Shown in pieces: positions 32,711 through 42,000 of a stretch of 43,186 bases of DNA. Positions within the stretch are counted from its first letter, which is position 1. Every line of letters starts with the position of its first letter. Source of the DNA: JALXDT01 sp964634755 (lineage in GTDB: Bacteria > Acidobacteriota > Aminicenantia > JAMOAD01); contig CAZWJH010000009.1 in the NCBI GenBank assembly GCA_964634755.1, forward strand, positions 1 to 43,186, given 5' to 3'. The translations under genes and the position numbers were made by a program. The notes beneath the pieces were generated by a model that was not told the origin of the DNA, made no database searches, and was given only the letters and a program-made list of their open reading frames with translations.

Positions 32711-33622
32711 ATGAAAAACAGTAAAAAAATTATCGGATTTTATGTTGTTTTATCTTTTTTGCTTGTGTTTTTTATGCCTGAAAATAAAAATTTTAAAAAA
32801 GCTTTCAGAACCGATAATACTATGCTTTTGAAGTTTGCGGGGGTTAGAGCTTCCGAGTACGGTATCTCCCCTTTTCCCTCCGCAGAAGAGTGGACAAGGT
32901 ATGCTGTAAAAATGAGCCAGAAGTTTGAAAATTTTAAGCCTGCAATTATCTGGATTTTGGGTGTTACATGGGATGATGGTACATGCGTGCTTAGCTTCCC
33001 TTTGGATAGGAAAGAGTATCCTTACATAGAGTTTTCAAAAAAGGATGAGAATGAGGAATACCTGAATTATTTTGATTCAAGAGGGATTAAGGTATTTTTA
33101 CAGGTTGAGCCCGGAAATGCCGATGTTGAGACTCTCATATCATTGGTTCTTAAAAGATACGGGCATCATAGCTGTGTTGTTGGATTTGGTATTGATGTTG
33201 AATGGTATAAGTGGAATGAGTATGATGAGGGAAAAGCTGTATCAGATGATGAAGCTTTAAGGTGGGCAAAAAGAGTTTTATCGTTTAATAGAAACTATGC
33301 TTTATTTCTAAAACACTGGGAGATTGAAAAAATGCCTCCGAATTACAGGGAGAGGCTTATTTTTGTGAATGATTCCCAGAATTTGGGAGCTTTGGGACAG
33401 ATGAAGATAGAGTTTCAGAATTGGGCAAACTTTTTTTCACCTTCTCCGGTTGCATTTCAGATTGGCTATGAGACTGATAAAAGTTGGTGGCAATACTATT
33501 ATGATCCGGCAGGCACAATCGGAAGAGAGCTTATTAATATTCTCCCGAATTTAAACGGAATATTTTGGGTTGATTTTACCTTAAAGGATGCTTTTATAAA
33601 GAGAAAGAGGGGGATAAGGTAG
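32711..33622 (+). CDS. Membrane-anchored or secreted protein of unknown function, possible TIM-barrel
   Basis: A 303-residue protein with one N-terminal hydrophobic segment (about 7-22), a signal peptide or anchor. The rest is soluble and rich in Trp and acidic residues. Strand-like motifs AIIWILGVTW, KVFLQVEPGNADVE, VVGFGIDVEWYKW and GIFWVDFTLK occur at regular intervals, which recalls the strand ends of glycosidase TIM barrels, with possible catalytic Glu or Asp in VEPG and DVEWY. I cannot name a family. No ribosome binding site is visible: a TATATT box (32700-32705) sits five bases before the ATG, so it may be leaderless. Confidence 0.7.
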   Translation: MKNSKKIIGFYVVLSFLLVFFMPENKNFKKAFRTDNTMLLKFAGVRASEYGISPFPSAEEWTRYAVKMSQKFENFKPAIIWILGVTWDDGTCVLSFPLDRKEYPYIEFSKKDENEEYLNYFDSRGIKVFLQVEPGNADVETLISLVLKRYGHHSCVVGFGIDVEWYKWNEYDEGKAVSDDEALRWAKRVLSFNRNYALFLKHWEIEKMPPNYRERLIFVNDSQNLGALGQMKIEFQNWANFFSPSPVAFQIGYETDKSWWQYYYDPAGTIGRELINILPNLNGIFWVDFTLKDAFIKRKRGIR

Positions 33623-33698
33623 TTATTTATATTGATACCGGAGAGTATTTAATCTTTTCCAAAATTAATTAGGTCAAAGCTTAAACTTATTTTAGTTT

Positions 33699-33962
33699 TT
33701 ACTTGTAAATTCCTTCCCTTGGTCCGAAGGAAAGGAGATAGATACTATTTTCCTCTTCTTTATATTGATAAATTAATCTTCTCTGCTGGCCTTTTACAAA
33801 ATATTTATAGCTTCTTAGATCTTTAAACTCTCCTTTGAGTTTTTTCCCTATGAGAGGTGTTCCCATAATTTTTAAAATAGCTTCCTTCAAAGCACTTTTT
33901 TCATTTTCTTCTTTTATCTTTTTTCTTAATCTTGTAAATTTGGGAGTTTCATAAATCCTCAA
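33699..33962 (-). CDS. RelE/ParE-type toxin of a toxin-antitoxin pair
   Basis: An 87-residue basic protein starting RIYETPKFTRLRKKI and ending with RRLIYQYKEEENSIYLLSFGPREGIYK, the RelE/ParE fold pattern. RelE relatives cleave mRNA on the ribosome; ParE relatives poison gyrase. I choose TTG at 33962 because GAGGAG lies seven bases upstream and the length then fits the family; an ATG at 33992 lies deep in the antitoxin gene without a ribosome binding site. The gene overlaps the antitoxin by 14 bases, so the two are translationally coupled. Confidence 0.82.
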   Translation of the reverse strand: MRIYETPKFTRLRKKIKEENEKSALKEAILKIMGTPLIGKKLKGEFKDLRSYKYFVKGQQRRLIYQYKEEENSIYLLSFGPREGIYK

Positions 33963-34176
33963 TGTTGAACTCCTCAACCATGCCCTCTTCAAGCTCTGCT
34001 TTTGCTTCCAAAATATCTTCTATCTCTTTTGTTGTTAATTCTGGATTTTTAAGGGCTAAAAGCCCTATTCTAAGAACATGTCTTAATGCACTTGAAAAAT
34101 CTCTGGATTCTTTGTTAGCGTATATTTTTAGCTCTTTTAAAATAGATTCATCCAAGTTTACTGTTTTTCTTCTCAT
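33949..34176 (-). CDS. Ribbon-helix-helix antitoxin
   Basis: A 75-residue protein. The N-terminal 45 residues (RRKTVNLDESILKELKIYANKES) fit a ribbon-helix-helix DNA-binding domain; the acidic C-terminal tail (EAKAELEEGMVEEFNIEDL) would wrap and neutralise the toxin. A GAGGAGG box precedes the ATG. The promoter upstream contains a palindrome, as expected for autoregulation by the toxin-antitoxin complex. Confidence 0.82.
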   Translation of the reverse strand: MRRKTVNLDESILKELKIYANKESRDFSSALRHVLRIGLLALKNPELTTKEIEDILEAKAELEEGMVEEFNIEDL

Positions 34177-34192
34177 TATTACCTCCTCATAT

Positions 34193-34220
34193 ATTATATG
34201 ACAATTTCATACATTGTCAA
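34193..34220 (-). promoter_or_regulatory. Perfect consensus promoter with built-in operator for the toxin-antitoxin pair
   Basis: On the minus strand TTGACA (34220-34215), 16-bp spacer and TATAAT (34198-34193). An inverted repeat TGACAAT/ATTGTCA (34199-34205 and 34213-34219) fills the spacer and overlaps the -35 box, so a bound ribbon-helix-helix dimer would block RNA polymerase. Confidence 0.88.
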
Positions 34221-34304
34221 GGTCTATATTGCTTATTTTTTTCAAGTACAAGTCAATAAAAACCATTCTATTAAATTTCCTCATAAAACCTCCGATTAAA
34301 AATT

Positions 34305-34835
34305 ATGAGGGTGGATTCGGTTTCAGCGGCTTTTAGTATCTCTGTTCTTAAGCAGAAGGCTGAAATAAAGGTTGATAAAATCACAATAAAGGACAAAGAA
34401 GTTATCTTTAAAATGAATATTAAAGTTGAGGTAAGCTTTTCATTTGTAAAAAGGATTGTCCGTGAGGATAATAAAATAGATGATGATTTGCTTGAGGTTT
34501 TAAAACAGATGGCTGTTGAACTCTCCAAACTTGCCATTAAAAAGGGAAGAAAAAGAATAAGTCTTACATTTTATGATCAAAAAACAGCTCTTAAAATAGC
34601 CTCTTTTGAAAATGGAAAATTTTTAAAAGATTATATTTCATTGATAAAAATCATAGAATTAACCCATGGCATTTTGTACAAAGATGATAAAAGTGTTGAG
34701 CATTATGAAATAGTGCCAAAAGTTACTGACTATTTAATAAAACAGAAAAAGGTAAACTATATACTTAAAAAGGGCAAATTCACTTTTAACTTTGATTTTG
34801 TAAAAAGAGCTTACTCTTCTGAAATAATAGCTTAA
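34305..34835 (+). CDS. Conserved-looking protein of unknown function
   Basis: A 176-residue soluble protein, Lys- and Ile-rich, with a beta-strand-rich N-terminal half (AFSISVLKQKAEIKVDKITIKDKEVIFKM) and a helical C-terminal half containing LIKIIELTHGILYKDD. No signal peptide, membrane segment, cysteine or recognised motif. No ribosome binding site before the ATG. It starts 128 bases from the divergent antitoxin gene and ends three bases from a convergent membrane-protein gene. Codon use looks like its neighbours. Confidence 0.6.
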   Translation: MRVDSVSAAFSISVLKQKAEIKVDKITIKDKEVIFKMNIKVEVSFSFVKRIVREDNKIDDDLLEVLKQMAVELSKLAIKKGRKRISLTFYDQKTALKIASFENGKFLKDYISLIKIIELTHGILYKDDKSVEHYEIVPKVTDYLIKQKKVNYILKKGKFTFNFDFVKRAYSSEIIA

Positions 34836-34838
34836 AGC

Positions 34839-35690
34839 TTATTCCTCTTCAGATTTAATCTCCTTTTCTTCTGTTTTTTTATAATGAGAGTCAATCAGGG
34901 TAAATTCCGAACCCATTATTGAAAATTTTACAAAAAGCTGAAACATCAAGTATAAAAAGTGAAAGAACATCAGGATTAAAACCTGCCCCCAGAGCTTTGC
35001 TCCCAAAAATTGTGTAATCAAATTATAAATATAGAAAATCAAAAGGGCTAAAATTCCGTAAAACACATAAATCAACACGAACATAGGATATTTTTTCAAA
35101 GATAGAGCGGCAGAGGCAAGAAATGCCTTAAAAGATGATTTTTTCTCTTTTACTGTAATTATCCTTGTACTATCAAGAAGAGCCATAAGGAAAATAAAAA
35201 GAATCGGTATTAAAGCTACGAAAATATAATAGATTATGGATGCTGTAGTCGGATTTTCTGTTACCGTGTTTCTGCTTTTCATATAGAGCTTTCCCAGAAG
35301 CACGAGCGTTACTATAATAAGCGGTATGTTGTATATCCAGGAGAGCAAGACTTTTCTGTAATTTTTCCAGCTTTTTTCTGCCCCGGATAAATTTTCAAGG
35401 TAAGATTTGACAATGAATTGAGAGTAAAAAAAGTAGATGATAAAAGCAAAGAATACGAAAGAGAGAAGCATCGGTTGAATTTCTCCGTGTTTTGAAAGAT
35501 AGAGCATTAGATAGGTAAAGTTAAAATTTTTAAGATTATCTCCCATACCGGCTATCTTTGCCAAGCCTGATAAGCCTGTGCTAAGCATAAGATAAACTGA
35601 TAGATATACGAACATATAAAATGCAAAAAGTTTGTAAACTAAGTTTCTGTTTTTTATTGATGACCAAAATCCTTTTATTATACTTTTCAT
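34839..35690 (-). CDS. Multi-pass membrane protein of unknown function
   Basis: A 283-residue protein with about six hydrophobic membrane segments and a short charged Lys/Glu C-terminal tail (KKTEEKEIKSEEE). The start at 35690 follows an AAGGAGG box; the longer in-frame start at 35744 would overlap the M1 peptidase gene and has no ribosome binding site. It starts 10 bases after the M1 peptidase stop, so the two are probably co-transcribed. I do not recognise a family. Confidence 0.75.
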   Translation of the reverse strand: MKSIIKGFWSSIKNRNLVYKLFAFYMFVYLSVYLMLSTGLSGLAKIAGMGDNLKNFNFTYLMLYLSKHGEIQPMLLSFVFFAFIIYFFYSQFIVKSYLENLSGAEKSWKNYRKVLLSWIYNIPLIIVTLVLLGKLYMKSRNTVTENPTTASIIYYIFVALIPILFIFLMALLDSTRIITVKEKKSSFKAFLASAALSLKKYPMFVLIYVFYGILALLIFYIYNLITQFLGAKLWGQVLILMFFHFLYLMFQLFVKFSIMGSEFTLIDSHYKKTEEKEIKSEEE

Positions 35691-35700
35691 TTTATCCTCC

Positions 35701-37635
35701 TTATAATGGGAAAATTGAGAGTAGAGCGGACAGCATAAATGCAAATACAGATGAGAAATGTTTTACAGGTTTACTATCCTCTTTAAGCCTCAACGAATTG
35801 TTCAGAAGGTCTCTGTCAATAGCTATTTTCCCGTGCGGATCTATTTGTACAGAAGATATTTTGCTTTTAGAATAAAATTCAAATATTTTCCATCTTCCTT
35901 CACCATCCCAGTTCAATTTTTTCTTTTTACCATTTTCAAAAACAACCTCTATTTCCACAGGTAAAACCCCGGTTCCATCTCTCATAATACCAATTCTATT
36001 GTAAAATTTTTCAGCTTTATTCTTTTTTATTTTTTCAGATTTTATGAACTTATCTCCGAATGTACCCGATGGTTTTCTCATTGGCACTGATTTTACTTCC
36101 TCAACACTGTAATTAAGATATTTGTTTTCAGTTATGAACTCTTTTATGAATTTTCCCGCTTCATCTCCTATAACCTCTTTTATCGTATTAAAAAAATCCT
36201 CAGGTTTCGGATGTGTAAACTTGTACCTTTGAAAATACTTTCTCATCGCTTTCCAGAAAAGTTTTTCTCCGTAAACATTTTTAAGGGTAAAGAGAGTCAT
36301 TGCTGTTCTGTGATAAGAATTAAAAGAATAGCTCGAGCCATTGAAAAATTGCCAGCTGAATTTGGCTATTTTATCGTAAAATTTGTTTTTGTTTATTGAG
36401 ATTATTGCAGAATCATAATCTCCCAAATGAAAGGAGCCAATATTTGAAAGAGAGGTATGATAGCCGAATTTTTCACTTAATCCGGCAATTTCGGAAAATG
36501 TATTAAGTCCCTCATCCATCCATGGATTTTCAAATTCATTGTTTGCAACCATCCCGTACCAGTACTGATGACCAAACTCATGAAATGTTACCATCTCTAT
36601 TGCATTAAAAAGATACCTTGAGAGAATGTCAGAGTATCTACCACCTGTGATAAATGTCGGATACTCCATTCCACCTGCCCTTTCAGCTCCAGGTGGGGGG
36701 TCAATCACTGTAATTACAGGATAGGGATATATTCCGTATCTTTTCCCGAAAAATTCAAGATCCCATTCAACAATTTTAAAATACCTGTCAATCGCCCATT
36801 TTGCATTATCATATGTGTATAATTTTATTTTAGTGTTAATCGGAGGATTTGATTTTACCATTTTTTTTGTCTTTACAACAAAATATGGAAATGCAGACCA
36901 GACAAAATCATGGACCTTCCTGCTTCTGTAAACAACTGTTTTTGTTCCATTTGGATTTTTCCAGCTATTTTCTCTCACCCCTGCTCCGGCAATTTTGTAT
37001 TCCGGAGGAAGAGTTATCTCAGCATAATAATCTCCAAAATCAGCATAAAATTCCGAATGCCTGTGAAATTGATGGCAATTCCATGTACCATCCTTTTCAA
37101 GTACTCCCAATTTGGGAAACCACTGAGCAACAAGATAAAATTTACCATTGTATCCTGTTCTTGCTATTAGCTTGGGAAGCTTTGTTTCAAATTCAATGTT
37201 TATTTCAGCAGTTTCTCCCGGTTTTATTGCAAAGGGAAGCACAACCTTTAAAACAGTTCTGTCCTCGGGATTATTATCGTCAGGCTGTACATAATAAAGA
37301 TTTTTTATCTCTTCACCATTTACTGTTATCTTTTTAATTTTTTCCCAGCCTGTCTCCTCTTTCTTTTTGAAATACGGCTTACTCTTCAGATTTATGAATG
37401 CTTCTTTCATAAAAGTAGTGTCTTCATTTTTGAATGCATTTATGTACATGTGAAACATGAGCTCTGATACCTTTTTCTCAGAAGTATTTTTCCATCTTAT
37501 GAGTTCTGTTCCCGCGACTGTTCTTTTCTCAGGGAAAAGCCTTACCTTAAAGGAATAATCAACGACTTTTTCGTAAGCGATTAGGGGAACAATAAAAGAA
37601 ACTAACAAAACAAAGATAAGAAATTTATTTTTCAT
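35701..37635 (-). CDS. M1-family zinc metallopeptidase, secreted and C-terminally anchored
   Basis: A 644-residue aminopeptidase-like protein. The signal peptide is about 20 residues (ending LIAYE). The substrate motif is GGMEYP (321-326, in place of GAMEN) and the zinc site is HEFGH with His352, Glu353 and His356, with Glu375 in the NPWMDEGLNTF helix. The last 20 residues are hydrophobic (SVFAFMLSALLSIFPL) and could hold the protein in the membrane. It would remove N-terminal residues from extracellular or periplasmic peptides. A GGAGGAG box precedes the ATG and a promoter (37651-37680) lies upstream. Confidence 0.9.
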   Translation of the reverse strand: MKNKFLIFVLLVSFIVPLIAYEKVVDYSFKVRLFPEKRTVAGTELIRWKNTSEKKVSELMFHMYINAFKNEDTTFMKEAFINLKSKPYFKKKEETGWEKIKKITVNGEEIKNLYYVQPDDNNPEDRTVLKVVLPFAIKPGETAEINIEFETKLPKLIARTGYNGKFYLVAQWFPKLGVLEKDGTWNCHQFHRHSEFYADFGDYYAEITLPPEYKIAGAGVRENSWKNPNGTKTVVYRSRKVHDFVWSAFPYFVVKTKKMVKSNPPINTKIKLYTYDNAKWAIDRYFKIVEWDLEFFGKRYGIYPYPVITVIDPPPGAERAGGMEYPTFITGGRYSDILSRYLFNAIEMVTFHEFGHQYWYGMVANNEFENPWMDEGLNTFSEIAGLSEKFGYHTSLSNIGSFHLGDYDSAIISINKNKFYDKIAKFSWQFFNGSSYSFNSYHRTAMTLFTLKNVYGEKLFWKAMRKYFQRYKFTHPKPEDFFNTIKEVIGDEAGKFIKEFITENKYLNYSVEEVKSVPMRKPSGTFGDKFIKSEKIKKNKAEKFYNRIGIMRDGTGVLPVEIEVVFENGKKKKLNWDGEGRWKIFEFYSKSKISSVQIDPHGKIAIDRDLLNNSLRLKEDSKPVKHFSSVFAFMLSALLSIFPL

Positions 37636-37650
37636 CTCTCCTCCTATGAT

Positions 37651-37680
37651 TTTATAAATTTAATACGAAATTTTTGACAA
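37651..37680 (-). promoter_or_regulatory. Probable promoter of the M1 peptidase operon
   Basis: On the minus strand TTGTCA (37680-37675), 18-bp spacer and TATAAA (37656-37651), 16 bases before the ATG region with its GGAGGAG box. Confidence 0.5.
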
Positions 37681-37790
37681 ATGGTTATGAATTTTAAATT
37701 TGTTTTCATTTATTATTAATTTTTGCACAAAAAGAGTGTAAATTCAAATTTTTCTTAAAAGTTCACAGCCTCCGAGCTAATCTTGATGAG

Positions 37791-37894
37791 TTGCTCTTTG
37801 TAGAGCGAGTAATTTTTCCACTTCGTAGGTGGAAATTTTTATGAGACCTTGCCCGCTAAGGCGGATCTACGCTTCGCTCCGACAGCAAGGTCTC
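37791..37894. repeat. Three consecutive hairpins including dispersed palindromic repeat copy C
   Basis: Hairpin 1: TTGCTC-TTTGTA-GAGCGA (37791-37808). Hairpin 2: TTTCCAC-TTCGTAG-GTGGAAA (37815-37835), followed by five T. Hairpin 3: perfect 10-bp arms GAGACCTTGC (37843-37852) and GCAAGGTCTC (37885-37894) around CCGCTAAGGCGGATCTACGC and GCTCCGAC, the core shared with copies A and B. The rest of the 511-base gap between the divergent M1 and C1 peptidase genes is AT-rich. Confidence 0.65.
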
Positions 37895-37933
37895 TACAAT
37901 AAATTACAATTAATTACTGATAAACGAAAAAAT

Positions 37934-37980
37934 CATTTGATTTGATTAAAATTTGGTTGTAAAATTTTATTGTATGAATG
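37934..37980 (+). repeat. AT-rich repeat companion, copy C
   Basis: A 47-base stretch beginning CATTTGATTTGATTAAAAT, closely similar to 29889-29933 and at a comparable place relative to the palindromic repeat. Possibly a promoter-like module for the C1 peptidase gene, but no clear -35/-10 pair stands out. Confidence 0.55.
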
Positions 37981-38091
37981 ATTACGGGATAGTTTTTAAT
38001 AAAGCCAAAAGCAAAAAGCCTTCAAGCTTCGGAGCTAAAATACTAACGAATAGTAAAATGAAAGTCATAAATAAAAACACAAAACAAAAAA

Positions 38092-38131
38092 AGCTGCTCG
38101 GCTGTTCAGCTGCTCAGCTGTTCAGCTTCTT
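38092..38131 (+). repeat. Short tandem repeat, 8-bp unit AGCTG(C/T)TC
   Basis: Five consecutive near-copies: AGCTGCTC, GGCTGTTC, AGCTGCTC, AGCTGTTC, then AGCTTCTT. They form two 16-bp units differing at one base plus a partial unit. The array ends a few bases before the AAAGGAGG box of the C1 peptidase gene, so copy-number change would alter its leader. Confidence 0.75.
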
Positions 38132-38146
38132 GAAAGGAGGTGTTTT

Positions 38147-39004
38147 ATGAAAAAGAGAGGTATGGGGTGGATTCCCGATTTTCCGGATTTCAGGGATTGG
38201 ACTGAGGAAAAGAGGGAAGTTAAGGAGCTTTTGAAAAAAACATCTGTTGAGAAAAAGAAGAGACTTCCTGCTGAAGTGGACCTTAGAAAATGGTGCTCTC
38301 CTGTTAAGGATCAGGGAGATCTTGGTTCCTGCACAGCTCAGGCGGCTATTTCCCTTTTGGAGTACTATGAAAAGAGAGCTTTTAATAAGTATATTGAAGG
38401 TTCAAGGAATTTTCTTTACAAGGTTACGAGAAAGCTTTTGGGATGGGAGGGCGATTCCGGAGCATTTATAAGAACTACAATAGGGGCAATGGTTCTGTTT
38501 GGTGTCCCACCTGAGGAATACTGGCCCTATGATGAAAAGAATTTTGACAAAGAGCCCACACCATTTTGCTATGCATTTGCTCAGAATTATCAGGCAATAA
38601 AGTATTACAGACTTGACACACCCTCTCTTTCAAGGGAGACTCTTTTAAGAAGAGTAAAAAGCCATCTTGCAAGCGGACTTGCTCTTATCTTCGGCTTTTC
38701 GGTTTATAGTTCCTATGAGCAAGCTGAGGAGGACGGAGGAAAAATTCCATTCCCCTGTGAAAAGGAAAGGTCTGAAGGCGGCCATGCTTTGATGGCAGTG
38801 GGTTATTCGGATTTGATTGAAATCAAAAATGAACTCTGCGGAAAAAAGACAATAGGAGCTTTGCTGATTAAAAACTCCTGGGGAACCGACTGGGGAGATA
38901 GGGGATACGGATGGTTGCCCTATGAGTATGTATTAAAAGGCCTTGCTGTGGACTGGTGGACAATTCTCAAGAACGAATGGGTTGACACATCAAAGTTTAA
39001 ATAA
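38147..39004 (+). CDS. Papain-family (C1) cysteine peptidase without signal peptide
   Basis: A 285-residue C1A peptidase. The oxyanion glutamine (Gln56) and catalytic cysteine (Cys62) are in KDQGDLGSCTA, His213 is in GGHALMAVGY and Asn243 in IKNSWGTDWG. The N-terminal GWIPDFPDFRDW is the short leader found in bacterial and archaeal members; there is no long inhibitory propeptide and no signal peptide, so it may act in the cytosol or leave by another route. AAAGGAGG precedes the ATG. It sits among other peptidase genes and next to the tricorn gene (convergent). Confidence 0.93.
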   Translation: MKKRGMGWIPDFPDFRDWTEEKREVKELLKKTSVEKKKRLPAEVDLRKWCSPVKDQGDLGSCTAQAAISLLEYYEKRAFNKYIEGSRNFLYKVTRKLLGWEGDSGAFIRTTIGAMVLFGVPPEEYWPYDEKNFDKEPTPFCYAFAQNYQAIKYYRLDTPSLSRETLLRRVKSHLASGLALIFGFSVYSSYEQAEEDGGKIPFPCEKERSEGGHALMAVGYSDLIEIKNELCGKKTIGALLIKNSWGTDWGDRGYGWLPYEYVLKGLAVDWWTILKNEWVDTSKFK

Positions 39005-39039
39005 TTGTAATAAGTATTTTCTTTGTATTTACCCGATTT

Positions 39040-42000
39040 TTACCTTTTCACATCAATCCAGTCTGGCCATGTTTTAAGCTTTTTTGCCTCTCTGACTTCC
39101 TGTTTTAAAACCTCTACTGCTTTAAGAAGCTGGGAATCCTCTCCTTTTGCAAGCTCTCCCAATTTGTAAGGTACATAAACATCCGGTGGGCAGCCATTGT
39201 GCTCCATATTTGTAAATGTTCCGTCATTCACATACCATCCTCTGAAAGGCATTCTCACATAAGCCCCGTCTATAAGTGTAACTGCTCCCGTTGATATAAC
39301 AGCTCCAAAGGTCTGCTCTCCCACTAATTTTCCTCTTTTAAGTGTTCTTATTGACCAGGGGAAAATCTCTGCATTTGAATATGAATTCGGATTTATAAGA
39401 ACAACAATCGGTTTGGGCCAATTGTAAAATACCCTTCTTCCCTGAGGATAACCCTTTCCTCCGTCTCTCGGTATTGTTATCGCATGCTGTCTTGTCATAA
39501 GCATTGAAAGAAGAAGATCGGTAATCCAGCCTCCTCCATTGTTTCTCACATCTATTATAAGTCCGTCCTTTCCGTGGGCAACAGAGTAAAGCTCTTTTTC
39601 AAATTCCCTTGCATTTGAGGTCCCCATTCCTCTTATATGCACATAGGTGAGCTTTCCTCCGGAGAGCTTTTCAACAATCTTTCTTCTGTTTTCAACTATA
39701 TTTTTATAGACAATGGTTTTTAGCTCATAATAGCTCACAGGTCTTATTATTATTTCTTTTGTCTCTTTTCCTCTCTTTACAGTAAGCAATACCTCTTTGT
39801 TCACACTGTCTTCCATAAGTCTGTAAAAGTTTGTATGGGGTCCGATTTCAATATCATTTACCTTTAAAATAATATCTTCGGGATAAAGTTTTGAAATCTC
39901 CCTGTCAGCAGGACCGTACTTGAATACCTTATGTATTCTCAGTCCTTTTCCTTTATAGTGTGGGCAAAATTCCACTCCTATGTATCCTGTTCTGACATCA
40001 TTTTTCTTATAAGGTCCTCTTATCCCCTGATGGGAGGAATTAAGCTCTCCTAAAAGCATTGTGAAGACATAGTTAAAATCATTTGAATTTCTCGTTTTTA
40101 TTGCCCATGGTTTATAATAATCCCTATCCTTTATCCAATTTGTTCCGTGAAATTTTGAATCATAAAAATAATTGTAAAGGACTCTCCATGCCTCATTATA
40201 CTTTTGTGCGTTTTCCAGAGCTCTGTTTATTATGACCTTTGCTTTGAAAGGAATTGATTTGTATCCGCTTCCGTTTGTTCCTATTTTTGCAAATGTTCCG
40301 TTTCCCTTTTTAAAGTATATTTTTTTCCCGTTTTTACCAAAAACAATTTCAGAAGGATTGACCGCTGCTTTTGTAAGCTTTTTCACATTAAGCTTTAGTC
40401 CTTCCCATTTACCTAAAAAGAGATAACCTCCCTTGTCATTCCTTGAAGCAAAGGCTATGGATTTGCTATCCGGTGATACTGCGATTCCGTATTCATGTCC
40501 GTAGATTGATGTTATTCTTCTTACTCTATTGTGAATATTTTCAAAATCAATTTTGACCGTAACTTTTTTATCTTTCTTATCCTTTTCTTCATTTTCGAGA
40601 GCTTTTTTAAGCTCATACTCATTCATCTCATCATACTTTTTCTCAAGAAAAACAGCGAAAACATCTATATTGTTGTCAACCGTTCTTTCTCCCATCTCTC
40701 CTCTTCTTGAAACAAAATAAAGAACTTTTCCGTCAGGAGAAAAGACAGGGTCAGTGTCAATATCAGGGTGCCTTGAAATATTGTGGGCTTTCCCTCCGCT
40801 TGCGGGTATTATGTAAATATCTGTGTTAAAATCATTATCATCCTGAGAGTAGGCAATCCATTTTGAATCGGGGGACCAGTTAAAGGTAAGCTCACTCCAT
40901 CCTTTCACTATTGCTTTTTCCTTTCCTGTTTTAACATCCCTTATGATTAAATCCCCCTTTCCTCTTACAAATGCAAGTTTTGTTTTGTCCGGGGATAATT
41001 TCATCTCTCCTTCATCTGCGGGGGTACTTGTAATTCTCTCTATTTTTAATTTTAAAGTTTCCGAAAGTCTTTCTCTTGTTTTATCTGCTGAGCTTACTTT
41101 GAAAATATCATAATTTCCGTATTTGTCCGAGGTAAAATAGAGGGATTTTCCATCTTCAGCCCAGCATAGGTTTTTCTCCCTTGAAGGGGAATTGGTAATC
41201 CTTTTGAGCAATTTTCCATCTTCACTCATTACAAAAACTTCACCTCTCACTACAAAAGCTATCTCCTTGTTATCGGGAGAAAGAGCCATTGTTTCAGCTC
41301 TGGAGGTATAAGTTTTCTTAACTATTACCGGGTCTTTATAATCCGCAGGTGCATATATTTTTATCTCCTGCGGTTTTCCGTCATCTACTACTTTGTAAAG
41401 TTTATTTTTGTATTCAAATACAATCACATTTTTATTATTTGCGATTGACGGAAATCTCACCTGTCCCTTTTTGAAAAAGGTAATCTGTTTTACCGTACCG
41501 GTCTTTAACTCCTTTTTATAAAGATTAAATACCATATTCTTTGATCTGTCGGAAACAAAGTAAATATACCTGTCATTCGGAGAGAATTTAGGCCATTTGT
41601 CATTACCATTAAAATTCGTAAATTTTTCAAATTTTTTATCCTTTAAATTATAAAGATAGATTTCAATATTGGCAGAGCCTCTATACCTCTTTCTAAGCTC
41701 AGGTGCAGTGCCAAAATTAAATGCCACAAGATTTCCCTTATGGTTGAAGCTTCCGTTTTTGGAAACTTCCGGAATTAAGATAAAAGGTGTTCCTCCGTAA
41801 ACTGATACTTTGTAAACATTATAGTTTCTGTAAAAATGGTGGAGTTTTCCCGTTGTATGGAAAATTATATATTTCCCATCGGGAGACCAGCCGGTAACAT
41901 AATCGGGGCTGTCTCTGAAGGTGAGCTGTCTCGGAGCTCCTCCGTCAGCACTCATAACAAAAACATCAAAACTCCCATTTCTATCCGATGAAAAGGCAAT

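Noticed and set aside
36849..37337. 162-codon plus-strand frame inside the M1 peptidase gene
   Set aside because: It is antisense to a clearly coding M1 domain, rich in Gln, Leu and Phe without motif or ribosome binding site.
37953..38150. 65-codon open frame before the C1 peptidase
   Set aside because: Its C-terminal part is a translation of the AGCTGYTC tandem repeat, its start lies in the AT-rich repeat companion, and it overlaps the real gene start.
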